DNA of 64,000 nucleotides from Calendula officinalis (taxonomy: Eukaryota > Streptophyta > Magnoliopsida > Asterales > Asteraceae), in assembly GCA_963853835.1 (NCBI GenBank), contig OY970830.1, positions 37,595,966 to 37,659,965 of the forward strand, given 5' to 3'. Below the pieces are notes generated by a model. That model saw only the letters and a list, made by a program, of their open reading frames with translations. It searched no databases and was not told the origin of the DNA. Below are positions 33,577 through 45,010 of the stretch, in pieces. The translations under genes were made by a program, and so were the position numbers. Each line of letters opens with the position of its first letter. The first letter of the stretch is position 1.

Positions 33577-34105
33577 TCACCATCTCATGCTCGTCACTAT
33601 CACTTTCCATCTCCTCCTGCAATAAACGATTGCAAAAGTTAGATTACTCGTAATGTACTTTACAAGTATCTTAAAAGAGATTAAGAAGTGTGGTTGTGTT
33701 ACCTGAGGAACTTGCGTTTCCTCCACCACCACTTGCACCCTTTGGACAATTCTTTTTCCAATGCCCAGCCTCACCACACTTGAAGCACCGATTCTCGGTC
33801 CTCGCTGTGTTAGGCTTAAACTTCTTGACCTTTTGTTTGACACTTTTACCATTTGGCACTCCTTGGTTAGGATTGGTTTTACCCTTTCCTTTACCACCAT
33901 GCCCTCTTCTCTTCTTGCCACCACCACTGCTATTACCGATCATTAGAACATCCTTAGATTTGGTCCCCAAACTCAATTCAGGCGTCTTGAGCATGGAATG
34001 TAGCTCAGCAATGGATTTCTCCATATTATGCATATTGTAGTTGACTACAAAAGGCTTGTAGTCATCAGACAATGAATTGAGTATAGTGTCTGTTGCCATT
34101 TGCAA
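33577..34105 (-). pseudogene. Gag fragment with CCHC zinc knuckle (nested element)
   Basis: The minus strand reads ATDTILNSLSDDYKPFVVNY, MEKSIAELHSMLKTPELSL, a Gly/Lys-rich linker, and CFKCGEAGHWKKNC. The last is a C-x2-C-x4-H-x4-C zinc knuckle, typical of copia gag. The frame changes near 33680. The N-terminal part of gag is missing: the 34105 start lies only five bases from LTR sequence, a deletion junction. Confidence 0.93.
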
Positions 34106-34470
34106 AATATATACTTGTATTTAATACTTTTAATAATTAATTGGACAATAATATTATCCAAACACTATATGATTTAATAGCTTTAAATCATATTATGGAT
34201 AATCTATAATTAACACATTGTATATTTACTCGACTAGTAAATGTACAAATACTTATATTAATCAGTTAGTTAAACTAATCTAGTAATAAGTCAAACTTGA
34301 CTTAATACTTAACTTGATTCATAATGACTATTATGAATCACTCCTCTTCGTAGTATCATTGCTTATCTTGCTCGTATTACATGCACTCACTGTTGTGACC
34401 CTTAAGTGTTTCGTAGGCATGGATGTATCATCATAGGTTGACTAACTTTGCACATAAATCCTTCACAAAC

Positions 34471-35632
34471 AACTATACCTCAACCCCCACCTCCACCTCC
34501 AACCTACTATCCCCTCACTTATTCTTGACGACACCAGCAACAACCACCTGCACCAGCACCCAGTCACCCTATGACCACACGATCCAAATCTGGCATCACT
34601 AAACCCAACCCATCACTCAACCTAAACACAATCACCCCACCTTCGACCATCTCTCCTCTACCCAAATCCCATAACTATGCCCTATCTGATCCAAACTGGC
34701 ACTCAGCCATGACCGATGAACACACGGCCCTAATAGATAATGACACATGGGAACTGGTACCACGACCACCCGATGCCCACGTTATACGATGCATGTGGCT
34801 TTATCGGCACAAATTTCACGCAAACGGGGATCTTGCAAGATATAAAGCAAGATTGGTTATCAATGGAAAATCACAACAAGTCGGAATCGACTGTGATGAA
34901 ACCTTCAGCCCTGTCGTCAAACCAACCACAATCAGAACGGTCTTAAGCCTTGCAACTTCACGATCATGGCCAATACATCAATTGGATGTCAAGAATGCTT
35001 TTTTACACGGCGATCTTACAGAAACAGTATACATGTTCCAACCCCCAGGTTTTGTGGACCCGCAACATCCCACGCATGTCTGTCATTTGAAGAAATCTTT
35101 ATATGGGCTTAAACAAGCTCCACGTGCTTGGTTTCATCGTTTCGCCACATACATAGATTCAAGCGGTTTCAAAAGCACTACAAGTGACAACTCGTTGTTT
35201 GTTTTCAAGCAAGGCAACAAAATGGCTTGTTTACTCTTGTATGTGGATGACATCATTCTCACCGCTTCCGACAATACAATTCTACGAAAATTCATTGATC
35301 TATTATCCAAAGAATTCGCCATGTCGGACCTTGGACAAATTCACCAGTCGACATTCTACGAATTCTCACCCAAGAACACTATGTACATGACATTCTTAAG
35401 CGAGCTAATATGCAACATTGCAAACCATGTACAACACCAGTACTTGACGTTCACTCGTCCAGATATTGCGTACGCTGTCCAACAAGTATGTCTCTTCATG
35501 CATGCACCTCGAGATCCGCACTTCAATTTTTTAAAACGAATCCTCCGATATCTCAAGGGTATCAGCAATCACGGGCTCCACATCAACCCCTCCAAATCTA
35601 CAAAACTCACTGCTTACTCCGATGCAGACTAG
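34471..35632 (+). pseudogene. Copia reverse transcriptase
   Basis: The plus frame from 34571 has WELVPRPPDAHVIRCMWLYR, LARYKARLVINGKSQQVGID, ETFSPVVKPTTIRTVLSLAT and QLDVKNAFLHGDL (first catalytic Asp). SLYGLKQAPRAWFHRF follows, then the catalytic LLLYVDDIILTA. A short deletion or frame problem at about 35340-35440 removes the FLGI region. FTRPDIAYAVQQV and LRYLKG follow, and TAG at 35630-35632 cuts the frame just after YSDAD. The linker upstream (Pro-rich, 34471-34570) directly continues the integrase side across the nested insertion. Confidence 0.95.
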
Positions 35633-36090
35633 GGGGCTGTCCAGACTAAAGACGTTCCACTTCAGGCTACTGTGTTTTTCTCGGCGACAACATCATTTCA
35701 TGGTCATCAAAACGACAACCCACAATCTCACGATCCAGTGCCGAAGCAGAGTATAAAGGCGTCGCAAATGCTACCGCCGAAACCACATGGGTACGCAATT
35801 TACTTCTAGAACTTCATCTTCCAATGCGTCAAGCCAGCATCATCTACTGCGACAACATCTCAGCCGTATACCTCACCCAAAATCCAGTTCAACATCAACG
35901 CACAAAACACATCGAAATTGATATTCATTTTGTCCGTGAAAAAGTGCGTATGGGTGCCCTTCGAGCTCTTCATGTTCCCGCCGACTACCAATACGCAGAT
36001 ATATTCACCAAGGGACTGCCACGACAACTGTTCACCAAATTTCGCACCAGTCTCTCTATTCGGCCAGCTACAGATTCGACTGCGGGGGAG
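35633..36090 (+). pseudogene. Copia RNase H
   Basis: Starts with the SDAD motif region in a shifted frame (SGYCVFLGDNIISWSSKRQP, SRSSAEAEY with the catalytic Glu). It continues in the frame at 35824-36096 with IIYCDNISAVYLTQNPVQHQ, RTKHIEIDIHFVREKV and YADIFTKGLP. The frame runs into the purine tract and the 3' LTR, as normal for copia elements. Confidence 0.93.
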
Positions 36091-36320
36091 TATTGACAGC
36101 AATATATCACAGCATTTACAGGTGTGATTTTCGGTATTAGCAGCAAGTCAATCACAGCATTACAGCTGTGATTTCGGGTCTTTAGGTATAATTATTCTTT
36201 CCTATTTTATTGTAAATCATCATCAATATTCTGTATCAAAGGCTTGATTTAGGCTAGTCTCTTTGTGTATATAAACCCATCCAATGTAATGAAATATTCA
36301 TTCAGTTTTCAAGATTAACA
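36091..36320 (+). repeat. 3' LTR of the copia element
   Basis: 230 bp, with only a few differences from the 5' LTR, which suggests a fairly recent insertion. Preceded by the purine tract and followed by the ATATT duplication. Confidence 0.95.
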
Positions 36321-36440
36321 ATATTAACATATCACTAACCTTGATATGTTAAGTGCTTATTGGTTAACCGAAAAATCCAACAATATATTAACATATCACT
36401 AACCTTGATATGTTAAGTGCTTATTGGTTAACCAAAATTT
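36321..36440. repeat. Tandem repeat of 63 bp, target of the copia insertion
   Basis: ATATTAACATATCACTAACC starts at 36321 and 36384. A worn relative (GTTAACCGAAAAATCCAACA) lies just left of the 5' LTR at about 28243-28306, so the copia element landed inside this small array. Confidence 0.85.
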
Positions 36441-36960
36441 TCAGTTTTAAGTATACGAATACCTACCAAATCCAGGTAAAAAACCACATCCATATAAATT
36501 TACAAAATAATAATGAATGTCGTTCAAAACTGGATACTGCCATAATCATTGTTGAAAGGTTAGTGGAAGTATAATATAATGTAATAAGTTAGTTAACGAA
36601 ACTAAATAAAAACTTAGAAATTGATATTACCATGAGGCGACATTGTATTTCGGGTTCCAAGAAGATGATGATGGGTGTTCGGAAGAAACAACTGATCCGC
36701 AGCAGAAGGGACGGTGGTAGGGAAGAAGAACGATGCATAGGCTCAAAGCGGAAGGAATCAGTTTGGAAACGACGAAGCATATGTATGTTGTCAAATGACC
36801 AGATGTCACGGGATGAACCCCAACTGAAGGTTTTTTTTTTACCAAAATACCCTTATCCCTTCTATAATTTCTAACTTTTCTAATTTTAAACCCCATTAGT
36901 ATCTAAGCCCAATCATGTCAGCACAATAACTTTTCAGTTTTCAAACACTACTAATTTACC
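36441..36960. other. No gene accepted
   Basis: A plus frame at 36632-36874 (80 codons, rich in Arg, Lys and Met) lies in a GC-richer island but has no recognisable motif, splice partner or terminator context. Confidence 0.4.
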
Positions 36961-36965
36961 GGTGT

Positions 36966-37445
36966 CGAGTTTATACATAGTCATGCTTATATAAAGTCAG
37001 GAGAAAGAATGATGCACTCTGTATCTGAAAAGAGAATTTTATTCTTCTTATCACATACTTGTGAGACACTAACCAGATCGTATTTAAGTTTAGCAACATA
37101 GAATACATCATCAAAAGTAATCTTACCATTTGATACTGTACCAGTAATTCGACCTCCTCTTGGATTTTCTCCAAAAGCAACATATCCACCATCATATGAC
37201 TTGAAATTTCTGAGAATTTGCAAGTTCCGAGTCATGTGCCTAGAGCATCCACAATCAATATGCCATGTGTTCATCTGGATGTCCTGCACAACAGTAATTG
37301 AATTAGTTTTTTTTTGGAATCCAAGCTTGTTCTGTCTTGGGTTCATCCCTTTGATAAAAGAATTTACTAAATTTTGATGTAAATTTGTTATTGAGGGTTT
37401 GGTTGTTACTGCCTTTAGATTTTCCTACTGATTTAGGTTTGTTTG
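36966..37445 (-). pseudogene. Copia gag-pol fragment around the protease
   Basis: The minus strand has QAWIPKK, then WHIDCGCSRHMT, where intact elements have D-S-G-C-S at the protease active site; here Ser has become Cys. Next come YDGGYVAFGENPRGGRITG and YDLVSVSQVCDKKNKILF, ending near ECIILSPDF. Upstream sequence (NKPKSVGKSKG) is in another frame. No LTRs are attached. Confidence 0.88.
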
Positions 37446-37448
37446 AAC

Positions 37449-38340
37449 ATAAATAAGTTGTACATGTTACTATTTGAATAACAAAATAACAGAAAAAGCA
37501 TTGAAGCTGTAACCTGTAAACTGTTTAGTTTCATCATTTCTGGCATTTTAGCGGCCGGAAGATCGCCTAAAGAAAAGGAGAAATGTGTCTCTAAGATTAC
37601 ATGATTAATAAAAGACTAGAAATTAACTGGAGATTAAAATTTCAGTTTTCCGTAGATTTAAAATCATCACCATTAAGGTTGTTTAAATCATCCGAATTCC
37701 CATTTGCATATCCTTGAGGTAAAATAGATCAACAGTTGGTTCCTTGAGTGTATCTGTTTATATTTCCAGAAAAATGGTTCTGAGATATGATACTATAAGA
37801 ACACAAAGTTGTGCTTTCCCGTTTTACCAAAAAAATAAAATAAGAAAGTTTCTCAAATTAAATCTCCATCCTTATTAATATAATCGTTTGACCTTTTCTC
37901 ATGTCTCCTCATAATTGATAAATTAGAGGTTATCTTAATGTTATTTGCAATTTGATTACAGTTTAAAGCATGTTATTCGTCTAATCTAATCAATAAAAAC
38001 CTAGATTATAAGGATCTCTAATTTAAATGTGATTGTTTTTGTATCTTCAAATTGATGATATATAACGATAATACTGTGACTTACCAGAAATGAGGGCAAT
38101 CAGAATTAGATAAATTGTCTGTTTTTTCTAATAATTTCTATTTCTTAGGTATAAATTCAGGAAATATTTGAGTAGAACTAATCAAAAATTGTTTAATACA
38201 ACCAACGAAACACTAGGTTTCTTCAATTTCACGAATTCTGAGTTGAACTAATAATTTAATTCGTAGTAGTTGAACGAATTATGAGTTGAACAAAAAAAAA
38301 TGAGTTGAACTAATAATTTCTATTTCTTCGTAGTGATATA
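37449..38340 (-). repeat. Kinesin-14 5'-region duplication, copy A (Helitron-free)
   Basis: Direct duplicate of about 44730-46085 at roughly 93% identity. On the minus strand it keeps the exon-like piece LPAAKMPEMMKLNSLQV (about 37510-37570) and the NSDDLNNLNGDDF-type piece (about 37660-37710). It has ATAATTGA|TAAATTAG at 37911-37926, where copy B holds a 453-bp Helitron, and so records the empty site. Confidence 0.9.
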
Positions 38341-39477
38341 TTTTGAAGTTTACGGTTTTTGAGGCAAAATATGATAATGGTGGTTAACTAAATTAAATTG
38401 GATAATTAGTGGAGGATGTGACAACCCTCGCGATTGGGTGTTTAACCCAACTTCTAATTGTGCTCATTTAGTTTGCATTTTCTATGACATTAATACAAGT
38501 ACACTTTTATTATACAAGTCTAGCAAGACATACAAATTATATATTAATTTGTACACAACATCAAATATGCAAGTTGTTATTATTTGAGGTCGTACGGTGG
38601 CTAATTGTAAATTTTAGCGAGTTGGTGACCAAACCCAAACTAAAAATATAACCCTTATATTCTATAATAAAGTTCAAGTGAACCAAAACGGGTAATATAA
38701 AATTTGTACAAACTATGCTACAAAATAAAGTTACAAAAGTTAATATTTAATAAAGTATAACCAAGGTCAAAAACCTTAAAAAGAAAAGAAAAAGAGATAA
38801 TAAAAATAAAAATCTTAGAAAGTTTTGCACTGCAACGGATTTTTTCTTTTTTTTGCTAAGTACGTATGCTATGAGGTATGCATATGGTCAAGTTCCTTGA
38901 CCTCAATTCTTTTTTTTAAGTTTAAAAATTAAACTTATCTATATCACCCCAATTGCCAGCTACTCTACCGAACTCCCCAAAAGTTTAGTACACATTTTCA
39001 TATTTATAATATTATTATATTTATATGTGAACCTATCATCTATTACTTTCAAACCTAAGCCTACCCTATATAATATTAGGGTGAGTCTTTACATACCAAA
39101 CTTTTCACTAAGACTACCAAAATTCTAATTCTTTTTCTAAATTCAATGAGGATGTGTCAATGTCAGGGTAAAAGAAATTGATGAAAATTGATTTTTTTAA
39201 TTTTTTTTAAGAAAAGCTAAAAAATTAATAAAAATATATAAAAACTGTATTTTTAAGTTTTATACATGGAACAATAATTATTTCCGTATATACAATATCA
39301 TCTTGTTACTGAAAATAAAAATTACTTATGCATAATAATTTTCTAAAAATAACTTTTAAGACAGATGTTAATAAAAACCATAATTAATTACTATATTATT
39401 ATAGGTGGTGATTTTTACACCACATAGTTTTTTTTTTGTGAAACAACAAATCTAATCTACTTTTAATTATCACATAT

Positions 39478-39548
39478 GTCCACGACGGGACTCGAACTCA
39501 TGACCTCAAGGTTGAGAGTCAGACACCATAGCACATAGTTTAACCTAC
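39478..39548 (-). repeat. tRNA-like (SINE-head-like) segment inside the LTR
   Basis: The minus strand carries GACTCTCAACCTTGAGGTCA directly followed by TGAGTTCGAGTCCCGTCG. The second part is a good pol III B box (GTTCGAGTCC) with an anticodon-arm-like hairpin before it. The acceptor stem and D arm are not convincing, so it is not a functional tRNA gene. It is probably the head of an old SINE or a tRNA relic. Confidence 0.45.
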
Positions 39549-41142
39549 ACAACACAACAATTACTTTATATACTTGTATATAGTTTGTAGTAATATTTAT
39601 ACAGTGTGATATAAGTATTAAAAACTGTAATGTGATAATTAATTCCTTATTTTTATATCAAGCACGAACGCACCTATAATTAAGACCAACATCACTCATT
39701 ACGTAACTTTAAAAGTCTAATACGAGTATATTATAATTTATTTGCAACTTATTTGCAACTTTAGTAAATTGAAAAAAGTACTTTAAAAAAAAATAGCCCT
39801 TCGACCTGGTAGCATATGAAGTGCACCCAAAATCACCAACTTTCCTTTTTAAGAAAAAAGAATCATTTCCAAATATTCCATTTTGGTATATTTAGTAGAA
39901 CCCTAATATTATACTCCCTCTCTCCTCATCACTTTTGCAAAACCCACAAGTTAAAAACGTGTTCTAGAGCCGGCGACTGCACCATTCCGGCGACGCAGGC
40001 TTGCTTGCGATCGATCTTGTTCTCAGTTCCTTCACATCTACTCGAAAGGTATAAATTATTTTCTACCTTTTTCGTTATCTTAAGCATGCATACGTTGTTC
40101 CTTTACTTGTCTGAGTTTCATTGTCTTCTCCGACGACACACACACATCGGGTGGGTGTGTGTCGGCTCTCTTTCGGTACCATTTTATCTCCTGTACCGAA
40201 ACCATCTGCTTTCGAGGGTTGGGTTTTGAATGTGGGTTATGGCATGGGGTTGTTAAACGGGTTTTTTTTGTATGAACCAATAGTTTTTTTTTTAAGAATA
40301 ATAATAATAATAAACAAAACCATATTTTTTCCTTCTTTCGACGGGAATATCCGGCCAACTGTCGGCATTTGTTCATGTTATCTGTCCGTCTGAGTTGTGG
40401 TCGCAGGCCACCAGCTCACAAATAAATCCAAATACAATTTTATTAGCCCAAAATAAATCATCAGATTCTACTATTTTCGAGCCCAAATCTATCGTAGGCC
40501 CAAACTTGAAAATCTGATTTACTTCAGTTTTTCTCTAGCCCAATAATATTCTGTAATGGACCAAATCCTGTTTATGGTAGCCCAAAACCATTTTGAATCC
40601 ATAAGACCCTCTTTCAAACTACAATATTCTAAATTAAACCCAATACTTTTAATAATTATATTTTGAAAAATGAATAAATAAATAAATTAAGATTATTAAA
40701 TTATTTAAATTATATATTAACGTAATTATTTAATTAATCAAAAATCAAATTAATTAATATGGTTTGACAATTTCTTTTTTTTCGTAACGACTGTTTAAGA
40801 TTTTTTCTATTTAAGTATTATTTAATTAATAATTGTTTTCATTATTAAATTTTAATTAATTAACTTTAATTAACAAAAGGTTATGTAGGAACAAAGTGAA
40901 TTTATTTTGAAAATATACTTAACATATATAACTATATCTAATATACAAGTTCAGCCTCACCGAGTCACCAACATATCGCTCATGCCTAAACTCGAGTTGA
41001 GAGAAACATTCATGCATCATATAGACTAGGCGTGTCATTTTGGATCGTCACTTATTAACTATACATATGCGTTTAGGACGCTAGGAACTTTTGGTTGGAA
41101 TCCCCAACTTTGTGGATTTACGAATTTGGAAGTTTCGCTAAG

Positions 41143-41385
41143 GTGAGTTTCACGGCCCCACTTTTACTGCTTTTAACTATTTAAATTGGGGGAGAAAACA
41201 TATACTTATTCAAAATGATTTTAGTGAGTTTCACGGCCCCACTTTTACTGCTTTTAACTATTTAAATGGGGGGAGAAAACATATACTTATTCAAAATGAT
41301 TTTAGTGAGTTTCACGGCCTCACTTTTACTGTTTACAATTATTTTTATTTGGGGGAGAAAACATATACTACTCAAACTATTTTGC
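41143..41385. repeat. Triple tandem repeat of 81 bp in the gypsy LTR
   Basis: GTGAGTTTCACGGCC starts at 41143, 41224 and 41305. The first two units are almost identical; the third is diverged. Confidence 0.95.
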
Positions 41386-42049
41386 AATAATTGATCTTTG
41401 TATAATCATTGTGGTGTACATGTACCAACTGTTTAAGGACCACAATACATGTCCTCGTTTAACTGTAATCATTAACTATGCGTTTTAGCCAAGGAATATA
41501 GAGATAGTACTATCGGGATTGATCCCCCGCTCATGACTAGTCGCGCTAGCCTACCTGAGAGTGAGCTATATATTCTAACGATTGGGATTTCGGTTTGATT
41601 ACCGGCTCATTGATTGATACTTTAACTTGAATGTCCTGCAAACATGTCAAGGGATTATGCATTGCACCTAAAACTATTTTTGTACATGATTTGTACCCAA
41701 CGATTTTGACGATATAACTTATGGAGTCACAAAACCTGTGAACTCACCAACCATTGTGTTGACACTTTTTTTTTTATATGTTTTCTCAGGTAACAGAAAC
41801 TAAGTCATTTCAAGGTTCACTTTTTGTCAAGGATTGTCATGCACTGGTTTCAAGAATAAGTCTTTATGACACAAGTTTTTCAATAGCAACATTTAGTTTG
41901 GTTTATGTTAAAACATTTTCTTTTTATTTTGTAAAGACAATGGCAATCCAATTTTTCAATATTATGCGACGTTTACTATTATTAATGTGTTATGTTGCTA
42001 ATTAGTCGCACCTCATTCTTCCGCAAAACTATTTTGACGGGGTGTGACA

Positions 42050-43087
42050 GATTGGTATCAGAGACATTGATTATAGTGAATTAGTGTGAGTCTAATCTAT
42101 AACCGAAAAAGATTTTGGTCAAAAAGTTTTTACTGCATATCGAGTTGCATCTCATATCCCTCCTTCGACCTACTAGGAGACTTACTTGTCTTATACTTAC
42201 TTAGTTAGAAATTATTAAATCTAATAGATGCTTACATAAGAGACACTATGTGAGATCTGTTTTAGTATATCGTATACTCTATACACTACACTTTTCATTG
42301 CACACTTACCCCACATGCCTTACACGTAAATTTAACCCCTTATCTACAAGTACACGAAAACATGAATTCGAAAATTTCTACAGGACGTCTACAAGCACTG
42401 AATATGTTGGCTACTCTACTCGATTGGATAAAGAGCGTCCTCACACCTCATGGACAACCTTCACTATAAACATACCTACACGCGCACCACGTATCGTAAT
42501 CACACAATATGTACATTAAATATCCTTCTCCCATATTGTACGCACGAATGTATAGTAAACTTAACTCTATTTTCCATCTCACTAATAATGAAACTCGAAA
42601 GAGTTGTCGCATGATCGACGACTGAATGTCTACCCATCAACCTCTAAAGCAATGAAACAAAAATACAAAATTTGTAACACGTCATCTTTAGGATGTCTTT
42701 AAAATAAATACTAAGCACAACTCCTAAATTCATGTAATCTTATGTGAAGATAAGATTTCAAATTTCCCTAGAATCGATAATGCAACCCTTGAAATTTCAC
42801 ATTCAATTTATTAAGAAAACACTCATACTAATGAATGAAAAATATGAAGTGATAATGATGACAAAATATTGTACCATGATATTATAAAAACGGGTGGCCA
42901 ACGTATTTATAATTACATTGTACAATGTGAAATTATCAAAATCATGGATTATTAAAATGAACCGTTGAATAAACCCCTTAAATACCATCATACCTAATGC
43001 TTCACATCAGTTGATGTTCTTATGTTAACCATGATCTAACTATTTTATTATCTTACGTCCTTCTATCATGTTTACTAGAATTCAAAC
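42050..43087 (+). other. Gypsy leader between primer-binding site and gag
   Basis: Primer-binding site at 42053-42063, then about 1 kb without accepted coding sequence before the gag ATG at 43088. The frame at 42250-42519 has no motif. Confidence 0.6.
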
Positions 43088-43555
43088 ATGTCCGGCCGAG
43101 GAGCTCCACGACGAAATAACAACAACCAAGGACAAGGCTCTCTCACTGCTGCGCAAATCGCTAGCCTCGTCGCTGAACAAGTAGCTGCTGCCCTGCAAAA
43201 TCAGAACAATAACAACCAAGGTGGCGGCAACCAAGGAAACCTTAACCAACCTGGCGGTGGAGGTAATAAACACCAATAATCTAAGTTCTTAGAATTCTAA
43301 TTCTTTTCCCTCGTTCATCGTTAAGTAAACCTATCTTCCCAAACCATGCAGGATCAGGGAACGAACAAAGAGGATGTTCGTACAAGACTTTCCTAGGCTG
43401 TGATCCAATGAAATTTAGTGGTACTGAAGGTGCCATTGGGATCATTCGCTGGATTGAAAGAATGGAAGCGGTACTTGACATCAGTGCATGTCAAGAAAAT
43501 TGTAAAGTGAAGTATGCCACTTGCACTCTTACCCACGAGGCTCTGGCCACGTTCT
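43088..43555 (+). pseudogene. Ty3/gypsy gag, 5' part, with an apparent intron
   Basis: The ATG at 43088 begins an Asn/Gly/Gln-rich N-terminus (MSGRGAPRRNNNNQGQ, LTAAQIASLVAEQVAAALQ). The gypsy gag core follows at 43352-43555: YKTFLGCDPMKFSGTEGAIG, RWIERMEAVLDISACQEN and CKVKYATCTLTHEALA. The two parts are separated by 43263-43351, which begins GTAATA, ends CATGCAG and contains in-frame stops. Removing it keeps the frame (GGA|GGA TCA). Gag stops at about 43550, where kinesin-14 sequence in the opposite strand begins, so the 3' part has been lost. Confidence 0.88.
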
Positions 43556-43556
43556 T

Positions 43557-45010
43557 TTTTTTCCATCATAGAAATTTAGATTTTCTGTGAATTTTTCAAC
43601 TTCTTTCACCTTTTTTCTTGAATGGGCGAGAAGATTTTCAATCTTTTTTTTAAGCTCGGATTTAATTTCATTTGCATTTGTTTCAGGTTGTAGACAACGA
43701 TTTTCATATGTTTCCTTTGTGAACTGTACACTTTTTGTTTTAATTTTGTAATTTCTAAATTACGGTTATTGTTTTCTTTTCTTAGTGTAACTAAAAGTTA
43801 TATCTTCAAGCTTTTTCTTTTCTTCTATCACACTCTTCTCAGCCTGCAAAAAAAAATTACTTTTACATGAACACAACGTTCTAAATTGCTCTATCTAGAA
43901 ACTAAATTGATTAGGTAAACATAATAGCTCACACGCCAATTAGTTAATTTTTTTTGGAGAAAAGGTGTTCCGGGTCAATCCGATCCATTTTCGACCCACA
44001 CTAGAAATGACCCGTCTAACCCATCTGACCCACCCATTTTGCATAAAATAAGCTTACTTTCTTAGCAAGGAGAAATTACCAAAACAGTAATTATTTATCA
44101 TTCTTCAAGATTAAGACCATAACCTAAAGATCAAAAAGTCACCTTTATATGCTAGAGCTGACTCATAACAACCTGGCAGATATAACAGGAAAAAACTGAG
44201 TTAAATTTTTATAAAATAAAGAATAAATTAAAAATCTAAAGCTACCTTATATTCTTCCATAGCCCCGATTACAAGAGTTTTAAACAGTCTCAATTTCGAT
44301 TCATACTTGTCTTCACGGGTCTTATATAGATTGTTTTGCTAAATCCACAACCAAAGAAACAAAAATAAAAAAATATGTTATGTTTAAGTACTCAGTGATA
44401 TATTTAAACATGAAAAAATGTTGTAATCTTTACCTTGTTGAATTCTTCTACTTGTTTTGAAATCTTTTGTTCAGTCATTGAACTAGTTTTTTCAACAGAA
44501 AAGCAACTCTACACATAATAGAAAACGAATTTATTAAACTATTTAATTAAAGTGGTGATTTAATAAATGTGAATTCACTCGAACGAATGAGAGTTTACAT
44601 CTGGCACATCCTCTTTCCTGTTCTCAATGTTGTCATCAAGAATCTTATGTACAATATGAAAAAGTGACTGAGAAGATGCATCTTGTAAATAATTATGTTG
44701 TTATGATATATTTGCATAAAAATAAATAAATAAATAATTATGTTGTACAGTTTACTATTTGCATAAGAAAATAACAGAAAAAGCATTGAAGCAGTAACCT
44801 GTAAACTGTATAGTTTCATCATTTCTGGCATTTTAGCAGCAGGAAGATCGCCTAAAGTAAAGGGGAAATGTGTCTTTAAGATTACATGATTAATAAAAGA
44901 CTAGAATTAACTAGAGATTAAAATTCCAGTTTTCAGTATATTTATAACCATCACCATTAAGGTTGTTTAAATCATCCGAATTCCCATTTGCATATCCTTG
45001 TGGTAATAAT
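43557..45010 (-). pseudogene. Kinesin-14-like gene fragment (coiled-coil region, no motor)
   Basis: Minus-strand exon-like pieces follow in order. NSDDLNNLNGDGYKYTENW is at about 44930-45000, and LPAAKMPEMMKLYSLQV at about 44799-44850, after TTTAG. ILDDNIENRKEDVP is at about 44600-44645. MTEQKISKQVEEFNK is at about 44436-44485, with a GTAAAG donor. QNNLYKTREDKYESKLRLFK..MEEYK is at about 44247-44338, with a GTAGCT donor. EKSVIEEKKKLED is at about 43797-43840, and LKKKIENLLAHSRKKVKEVE at about 43590-43650. Plant KIN-14 proteins have the series RILD(D/E)S.E, then IERRIS.Q, then REEKYQSRI..LE, then IEEKKKLE, leading into the motor domain. The motor would come next but is replaced by gypsy sequence. 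A frame break lies in the last coiled-coil piece. Confidence 0.75.

Larger units (their letters stand above)
30064..34470 (-). mobile_element. Nested gag-only LTR retrotransposon in reverse orientation, CAAAC duplication
   Basis: The element lies at 30069-34465, with CAAAC on both sides (30064-30068 and 34466-34470). Its 3' LTR is 30069-31180 (1112 bp, plus-strand ends TGTGGGG..CCTTCA). The polypurine tract (minus AAGTGGGAGTC) directly adjoins it at 31181-31191. The 5' LTR is kept only as its first ~356 bp (34110-34465), fused directly to gag, so a deletion removed the rest of that LTR, the primer-binding site and the gag start. Apart from gag the interior is non-coding, which fits the TR-GAG type of non-autonomous element (inference). 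Confidence 0.92.
28307..36320 (+). mobile_element. Ty1/copia retrotransposon with both LTRs, interrupted by a nested element
   Basis: LTRs of 230 bp at 28307-28536 and 36091-36320 are nearly identical. ATATT lies outside both (28302-28306 and 36321-36325), a perfect 5-bp duplication. The primer-binding site TGGTATCAGAGCC directly follows the 5' LTR. The purine tract TGCGGGGGAG directly precedes the 3' LTR. LTRs start TATT(G/A)ACAG, a change from the usual TGTTGACAG, and end ATTAACA. Gag, integrase, RT and RNase H remain in order. Protease, the gag zinc knuckle and the integrase zinc finger were lost by deletion. A second element (30069-34465) lies in the integrase-RT linker. Confidence 0.97.
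38417..42049 (+). mobile_element. 5' LTR of a truncated Ty3/gypsy element, 3633 bp
   Basis: Starts TGTGACAACCCTCGCG and ends GACGGGGTGTGACA, with inverted termini TGTGACA/TGTCACA. A primer-binding site TGGTATCAGAG follows at 42053. Gag follows on the same strand and is cut at about 43550. The 3' part and the second LTR are missing, so no target duplication can be tested. Length and start fit Tekay/Del chromoviruses (inference). Frames inside, such as 39816-40229 and 41778-42005, are not accepted as genes. Confidence 0.88.

Noticed and set aside
36632..36874. Plus-strand 80-codon Arg/Lys-rich frame
   Set aside because: No family motif; the opposite strand is open too, and it ends in a low-complexity T/A tract.
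39816..40393. Frames inside the gypsy LTR that could look like a small gene
   Set aside because: They lie within an LTR defined by its ends and primer-binding site and have no protein motif.
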